NCBI GenBank assembly: GCA_964429355.1
Contig: CAYSCH010000187.1
Coordinates: 1 to 17,879 of the forward strand
DNA: 17,879 nt
Source: JAAYAY01 sp964429355
GTDB taxonomy: Bacteria; Planctomycetota; Planctomycetia; Pirellulales; Thermoguttaceae
Direction of reading: 5' to 3'
The position numbers were made by a program, and so were the translations under genes. Shown here piece by piece: positions 13,845 through 17,879 of the stretch (position 1 is its first letter; every line of letters starts with the position of its first letter). A model generated the notes under the pieces. The model had not been told where the DNA came from and did no database searches. It saw only the letters and a program-made list of their open reading frames with translations.

Positions 13845-14651
13845 ATGGCTACTCATATCGCGGAACACGTGTCCATCGACCCGCGAGCGGAAATCGGTGA
13901 AGACGTCTACATCGGGCCGTTCAGCAGCATCGGGCCCGACGTCAAGATCGGCAACGGAACGCAGCTCCTCAGCAACGTGACCCTCATGGGCCACGTTCAG
14001 ATTGGCGAGAACAATCGCATCTACCCGGGCTGCGTCATCGGAGGCGAACCGCAAGATATCTCTTACGGCGGGACCGATACGAAGGTTCTCATCGGTGATA
14101 ATAACGTCATCCGTGAGTCCGTGACGATCAATCGCGGTTCGGAAAAAGAGGATGGCTTTACTCGAATCGGTGACCACAACTTCCTCATGGCCTGCAGTCA
14201 CGTCGCCCACGACTGCCAGGTCGGAAACCACGTGATCATCACCAACAGTGTGCTGCTCGGCGGACATGTCCATGTCCACGATCGCGCAATCCTCTCGGGC
14301 AACGTGGCGGTCCACCATTACGCCACGATCGGAAGCTACGCCTTCGTAGGCGGACTAAGCGCCGTTCGTTGCGATGTTCCGCCGTACGTGCTGGTCGAAG
14401 GCCATCCGGCCCGGCCCCGTTGCATCAACATTGTTGCCCTGAAACGGAATAATTTCAGCCAGGACGAAATCGAGGCTCTTTCCGAGGCCTACCGACTTCT
14501 CTATCGCGCCAAAGTCGGCCTGGAAAATGCCCGTGAAATTCTCAACGGCCGGGACGGACTCAACTATCACGTGAACCGACTCTTCGACTTCGTCCAACGT
14601 CAACAGGATGGGGCCCACGGGCGGGGACGAGAGCGGAGGAAAGCCGCGTGA
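13845..14651 (+). CDS. lpxA: Acyl-ACP--UDP-GlcNAc O-acyltransferase
   Basis: A 268-residue LpxA, the first enzyme of lipid A synthesis, which moves a 3-hydroxyacyl chain from acyl carrier protein to UDP-GlcNAc. The first two thirds form the left-handed helix of hexapeptide repeats (IDPRAEIGEDVYIGPFSSIG onward). The catalytic His is His122 in HVAHDCQVGN, aligned with E. coli His125; His141 (LGGHV) and His157 match other conserved positions. GGEPQDISY and DVPPYVLVEGHPA are family signatures, and the C-terminal helices follow (FSQDEIEALSEAYRLLYRA). Gly170 aligns with E. coli Gly173, the chain-length ruler residue, suggesting a long acyl chain (C14-like). AGGAG lies six bases before the ATG. The stop overlaps the start of the next gene (GTGA). 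Confidence 0.95.
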   Translation: MATHIAEHVSIDPRAEIGEDVYIGPFSSIGPDVKIGNGTQLLSNVTLMGHVQIGENNRIYPGCVIGGEPQDISYGGTDTKVLIGDNNVIRESVTINRGSEKEDGFTRIGDHNFLMACSHVAHDCQVGNHVIITNSVLLGGHVHVHDRAILSGNVAVHHYATIGSYAFVGGLSAVRCDVPPYVLVEGHPARPRCINIVALKRNNFSQDEIEALSEAYRLLYRAKVGLENAREILNGRDGLNYHVNRLFDFVQRQQDGAHGRGRERRKAA

Positions 14652-15766
14652 GACCTTTGCGATTGGCCGTAATCGGTGCCGGTCGGCTCGGCAGATTCCA
14701 TGCCCAGAAGGCCGCAGCGAGAGAAGACGTGGCCCTCATCGGCGTCGCGGATCCGGTGGCCGCACAGCGTCAGAGTGTGGCCGCCGAATGCGGCTGCCGT
14801 GCCGTGGCAGACTATCGCCACCTCCTCAGCGAGATCGACGGGGCGATCGTGGCCGCCCCAACCTTCCTGCACCGGGAAATCGGGCTGGAACTCCTCGCCA
14901 ACGGGATTCATGTTCTCTTGGAGAAACCGATTGCTCCAACCGCCGGTGAAGCGCAGGATCTTGTCGATGCTGCAATCGCCAATCGGGTTATCCTTCAGGT
15001 CGGTCACGTGGAACGTTTCAACCCCGCTTTCACCGCCTCGGCGGCTCATTTGCGCGACGCCAAATACATTGAGGCAGTCCGCGCCAGCGGCTTCACCTTT
15101 CGAAGCACCGACGTGGGCGTTGTTCTCGACCTGATGATCCATGACATCGACCTTGTTCTCTCGCTCGTGCGCAGCCCCGTCCGCCATGTGGATGCGGTGG
15201 GCGTCTCGGTACTCGGTGGCCATGAGGATGTGGCCAATGCCCGGGTGGAGTTTGAGAACGGAACCGTCGCGTCCCTGAGCGCATCCCGCGTCAGTTACGA
15301 TGCCGTTCGCCGCATGAGCGTGTGGACCAGTCGAGCATACGCGTCGATCGATTTCGCCTTGCGGACGACGTCGGTCGTCAGGCCGAGCGAGACCCTCCTG
15401 CGCCGCCAATTCGACGTCGACCAGTTGTCGGCTCCAGAGATCGATCACTATCGGGAACATCTTTTCGAGGAACACTTGCCACGCGAAACCCTTCAACTCG
15501 ATCCGATCGATGCGTTGGCCGCCGAACTCGATGATTTCGTCGAGAGCCTCCGCACGCCGCGACGGCCGCGTGTTACCGGCGAGCACGGCGCGAAAGCCGT
15601 CGAATTGGCCGAACAGATCCTGACCGAGATCGAGTCCCACTCCTGGATGGGAACTGCTGATAAGTCCGTGGGTCCCCACGCGGCCCGGACACCCAGTATC
15701 ATCCCCGGCCCGCACTGGCACATGGCGCCGTCGCGAAAATCTGTGGAACGCAAAGAGGCAGGGTGA
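14648..15766 (+). CDS. Gfo/Idh/MocA oxidoreductase, possibly GnnA-like
   Basis: A 372-residue NAD(P)-dependent oxidoreductase. It starts at a GTG that overlaps the lpxA stop by four bases, with GGAGG eight bases upstream inside lpxA, so the two are translationally coupled. The Rossmann motif AVIGAGRLGRFHA is at residues 7-19, LLEKPI with the family Lys at 90-95, GHVERFNPAF at 119-128, and the catalytic-region IHDID at 164-168. Family members oxidise or reduce sugar hydroxyls on cofactor-bound sugars. In Acidithiobacillus and Leptospira the family member GnnA oxidises UDP-GlcNAc at C3, and GnnB then aminates it to give a diamino sugar that LpxA acylates. Position makes a GnnA-like role plausible, but no GnnB is in the window. 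The last 35 residues look atypical and may be poorly conserved. Confidence 0.85.
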   Translation: MRPLRLAVIGAGRLGRFHAQKAAAREDVALIGVADPVAAQRQSVAAECGCRAVADYRHLLSEIDGAIVAAPTFLHREIGLELLANGIHVLLEKPIAPTAGEAQDLVDAAIANRVILQVGHVERFNPAFTASAAHLRDAKYIEAVRASGFTFRSTDVGVVLDLMIHDIDLVLSLVRSPVRHVDAVGVSVLGGHEDVANARVEFENGTVASLSASRVSYDAVRRMSVWTSRAYASIDFALRTTSVVRPSETLLRRQFDVDQLSAPEIDHYREHLFEEHLPRETLQLDPIDALAAELDDFVESLRTPRRPRVTGEHGAKAVELAEQILTEIESHSWMGTADKSVGPHAARTPSIIPGPHWHMAPSRKSVERKEAG

Positions 15767-16609
15767 GGTCGCCAGGACAGGCTATCCTGCTCCCGCTTCA
15801 AGACCATTCCGAAAATTGGCCCGATAGAGGGCCCTGCTGAGAGCTGCGTGGTAGCAACCCCGCCGCTGACCCCCCTGCCCGGGCCATGGTCGTATCTTGC
15901 CATGAGTTGCTTCTGCGGCAACTTCCTCGGCTACCTTCCAGGGCTCCGCCACGCCCCTGTCGCTTCTCGAGCAAAAGGAGATCTGCCCTGCGGAGGGGAT
16001 TGGGCCGATCGAAAAGATCGCTTGCAGTGCACAAGGCTTCCCCAACATCCGTATGGTATTCCAGGGAAGATACCGCGAGTTGGCAGACCATTGGGTGGCA
16101 TATGCGGGCGATAGCAGCATGAGGTTCTCCCGCAGTAATACCGAGAAGCCTTTCGACAGAGGAAATCGCTTGCGAAATCGACAAGTGGCGGTTGGGGGAC
16201 TGATGGAATCCCGATCCAAGGCATGGACCCGTTTTCCGATTCACCCTGTTTTGCCCACTTTCTGATCAAGAGTCCAGTTACCTTGGGTGGGTGAATCGAT
16301 CTGAAAATGATGGCATCCCTCACGACACGGACTTGTGAGCACGCGCTGTCGCCGTTACAGTGATGTCAAATACTGTTTCCCTATTCGCCACGCGAGCAGC
16401 ACAGATCCTCGTGGGCGGAACAGAGGCCCGTCGGGCGTCTTGTGGTCCGTCCGAGACGTTCTTGCTCGCTGTTTTTGTTTCGATATCGCCCATGCGTCGC
16501 TCTTTGGAAGTCGCAGGTCGCCGGCAGGTGGACCTGAGGTTTCAAGGCGAGCGGCTTTGATCTCCAACCGACCGAGAAAGGCTCCAGCCCCGGCTGGAGG
16601 CAACTCCGG
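15767..16609. other. Long stretch without a convincing gene
   Basis: These 843 bases between the oxidoreductase and the small acidic protein hold several overlapping open frames on both strands (up to about 148 codons), but none reads as a normal protein. On the minus strand, isolated protein-like pieces occur in different frames (SISQAISSVERLLGI near 16170, EPWKVAEEVAAEATHGK near 15920), as a decayed gene would show. No recognised RNA gene or insertion sequence. A lipid A disaccharide synthase gene (lpxB) might have been expected here and is absent. Confidence 0.45.
16582..16600 (+). promoter_or_regulatory. Hairpin covering a ribosome binding site
   Basis: CTCCAGCC and GGCTGGAG form a palindrome (16582-16599) whose right arm contains the GGAGG ribosome site (16596-16600) of the gene starting at 16610. 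With a four-base loop the stem is seven GC-rich base pairs. It could limit translation until opened by a protein, temperature or another RNA; it may also be incidental. Confidence 0.4.
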
Positions 16610-16924
16610 ATGCAAATCACTGAATCCGCTGCTCAACGGTTGCGTACTGCCGTCCTGGAAGAAATCAACGAGGCCGGCAAGTGCTACCGTATCGCGATGT
16701 CGGAAAAGGGTGCCGACCTGGTGATCGATGAACACCGCGGGGACGACATCGCATTCGAGTATGAAGGGACTCTCGTCCTCGTGCTCGATGCTTTGTCGGC
16801 TGAGGCTGTCGGGGACCTGATTCTCGACTACGACGAGGAGAAATCGGAATTGCTCTTCTGCCGGGAAGATGAATACGAATCGATCGAGGAAATCGACACC
16901 TCCGAAGGCCATCCCAAGGAATAG
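16610..16924 (+). CDS. HesB/IscA-fold protein lacking iron-sulfur cysteines
   Basis: A 104-residue acidic protein. The N-terminus (MQITESAAQRLRTAVLEEIN) and the strand pattern that follows (YRIAMSEKGADLVIDE, DDIAFEYEGTLVLVLDALSA, LILDYDEEKSELLF) fit the HesB/IscA biogenesis fold. True IscA-type scaffolds carry one Cys near residue 35 and a C-x-C near the end; here the only cysteines are Cys25 and Cys84, not at those sites, and the C-terminus is a run of Asp/Glu. It is therefore unlikely to carry a cluster by the usual ligands and may be a degenerate member with another role. The ATG at 16610 has GGAGG nine bases upstream, sequestered in a hairpin. It is isolated from other iron-sulfur genes. 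The fold assignment is by pattern and moderately sure. Confidence 0.7.
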   Translation: MQITESAAQRLRTAVLEEINEAGKCYRIAMSEKGADLVIDEHRGDDIAFEYEGTLVLVLDALSAEAVGDLILDYDEEKSELLFCREDEYESIEEIDTSEGHPKE

Positions 16925-17096
16925 GTCCGATAGTCGCGTGGGCCTGCCGGGCCTGCCCCGCGATTGGCTGCGCCCGTGGCTTATTGGAGAACTCCGACAG
17001 CCCCGACCCGTAGATTTCCTGATCGCCTTGCGGCAATTTCCTCCGCGAATCACGCAGGGCTGTTCAGGGAACCCGTCCCCGTTTTCGGACAGTCTT

Positions 17097-17879
17097 TCAT
17101 CGCCCCAGTTGCTTGTCGGCGAAATCGAGGTATCGCTGCCAGTCGTATTCGGTCACGTCATGTTTTCCATTACGCAGGTGATAGCCGATTCGGCTCGCAA
17201 CGGGCTGCTCGAGCCCGGGCATCTCGGTGGCCGTCATTCCGTCGGTCCCGAGCAGCCGGTAGACGGGATCGGCGCCCTTGGCTGACAGAAATTCACCCTT
17301 GGGATCGGCCCACTGATCTTCCGATGCGCTGGCCACATAGACCGGCCGCGGGGCCATCAGGGCAATCAGCATGTGTTGGTCGACCGGCAATTCCGGCACG
17401 CGATCGTTGTAGGCGACAAAATTGTCGCAGAACCAGTGCGGAAAGCTCGTGTTGATCCGCTTGACCGTTTCGCCGAATTCGCGGCGATTCAAGGCGGCGC
17501 CGCCGCATCCCGAGTTGTTCGAGATCACCAAGGCAAAACGCGGATCGGTCGCCCCGGCCCAAAGGGCGGTCTTCCCGAGACGGGAATGCCCGATGACCGC
17601 TACGCGTTTCGCGTCAACGTCCTTGTCGGTTTCCAGGTAGTCCAGGGCTCGACTGAGTCCCCAAGCCCAAGCGGCAATAGACCCCCACTCATTCGGCGCC
17701 GGCCTCGTCTGGCCCTCCTGATAGAAGAGGGGGTGAACACCGTTCTGAAATCCATCGTCGAAATCAGGGTCGATGTCGCCATAGTAGATCGTTCCTACGC
17801 CATAGCCGCGCGCGAGAATCAGCTTTAACGGCCAGCGGCTGGAGGCAGTTCCGCGAGATTTCTCCGTCGCACGATGGTC
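17097..17879 (-). CDS. Glucuronoyl-esterase-like alpha/beta hydrolase, N-terminus outside window
   Basis: The last 260 residues of a minus-strand hydrolase that runs off the right edge; the start is not seen. The nucleophile motif is VAVIGHSRLGKTALWAGA with Ser99 of the visible part, followed by NNSGCGGAALNRREFGE, and the catalytic His is probably His240 in NGKHDVTEYDWQRYLDFAD. An acid is likely within SASEDQWADP (Glu187/Asp188). This arrangement is that of CE15 glucuronoyl esterases and the related planctomycete hydrolases. CE15 enzymes cleave esters between glucuronic acid of xylan and lignin alcohols; relatives act on other esters, so the substrate is open. IYYGDIDPDFDDGF and EWGSIAAWAWGLSRALDYL also fit. 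CE15 enzymes are usually secreted, but the signal peptide lies outside the window. Confidence 0.85.
   Translation of the reverse strand, partial: DHRATEKSRGTASSRWPLKLILARGYGVGTIYYGDIDPDFDDGFQNGVHPLFYQEGQTRPAPNEWGSIAAWAWGLSRALDYLETDKDVDAKRVAVIGHSRLGKTALWAGATDPRFALVISNNSGCGGAALNRREFGETVKRINTSFPHWFCDNFVAYNDRVPELPVDQHMLIALMAPRPVYVASASEDQWADPKGEFLSAKGADPVYRLLGTDGMTATEMPGLEQPVASRIGYHLRNGKHDVTEYDWQRYLDFADKQLGR

Noticed and set aside
14600..15721. 373-codon open frame on the minus strand
   Set aside because: Antisense to the Gfo/Idh oxidoreductase, which has clear Rossmann and EKP motifs on the plus strand.
1..17879. tRNA, rRNA, CRISPR array, insertion sequence or phage genes
   Set aside because: I looked for T-arm-like GGTTCGA-type motifs, evenly spaced direct repeats and transposase or integrase motifs and found none that hold up.

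Overview
The window looks like a piece of a planctomycete chromosome, probably from the Pirellulales. The evidence is indirect: a small protein with the RFxLRTPLIAL membrane signature common in that group, a DUF1571 protein, large secreted proteins of unknown function, long spacers, frequent GTG starts, and a lipid A gene run preceded by a Skp/OmpH gene. A 10-base run of N at 12649-12658 marks a scaffold join, so this is a draft assembly. No rRNA, tRNA, CRISPR array, insertion sequence or phage gene was seen.

Layout. 1-2920 (minus strand) holds a DUF1269 protein, a small membrane protein, a decayed small membrane-protein gene, an inverted-repeat element and a secreted-type protein whose reading frame is broken twice. 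2918-5617 (minus) is one 899-residue secreted protein with two matching Cys/His motifs. 5989-7864 (minus) carries an alpha/beta hydrolase and, upstream of it, a DUF1571 exported protein. 8245-8913 (plus) is a metallo-beta-lactamase-fold hydrolase that converges on a dodecin gene (8935-9141, minus). 9365-11525 (minus) is a two-gene signalling unit: a receiver-like protein followed by an FHA-GAF histidine kinase. A 505-base divergent region with several dyads separates it from the plus-strand envelope cluster.

The envelope cluster is 12031-15766: skp/ompH (interrupted by the N gap), lpxC, lpxA and a Gfo/Idh/MocA oxidoreductase whose GTG start overlaps the lpxA stop. LpxA and LpxC catalyse the first two steps of lipid A synthesis and keep the catalytic residues that can be checked by eye. 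The overlapping oxidoreductase suggests a sugar-nucleotide modification tied to lipid A; the GnnA type is the leading candidate, but no GnnB aminotransferase is in view. After the cluster come about 840 bases with no convincing gene, where lpxB might have been expected. Then follow a small acidic IscA-fold protein without the usual cysteines and, at the right edge, the C-terminal part of a glucuronoyl-esterase-like hydrolase.

Nothing here can be called a wholly new system from sequence alone. The best leads are the lpxA-coupled oxidoreductase, the cysteine-less IscA-like protein whose ribosome binding site sits in a hairpin, the duplicated Cys/His motif in the 899-residue protein, and the broken gene cluster at the left end.
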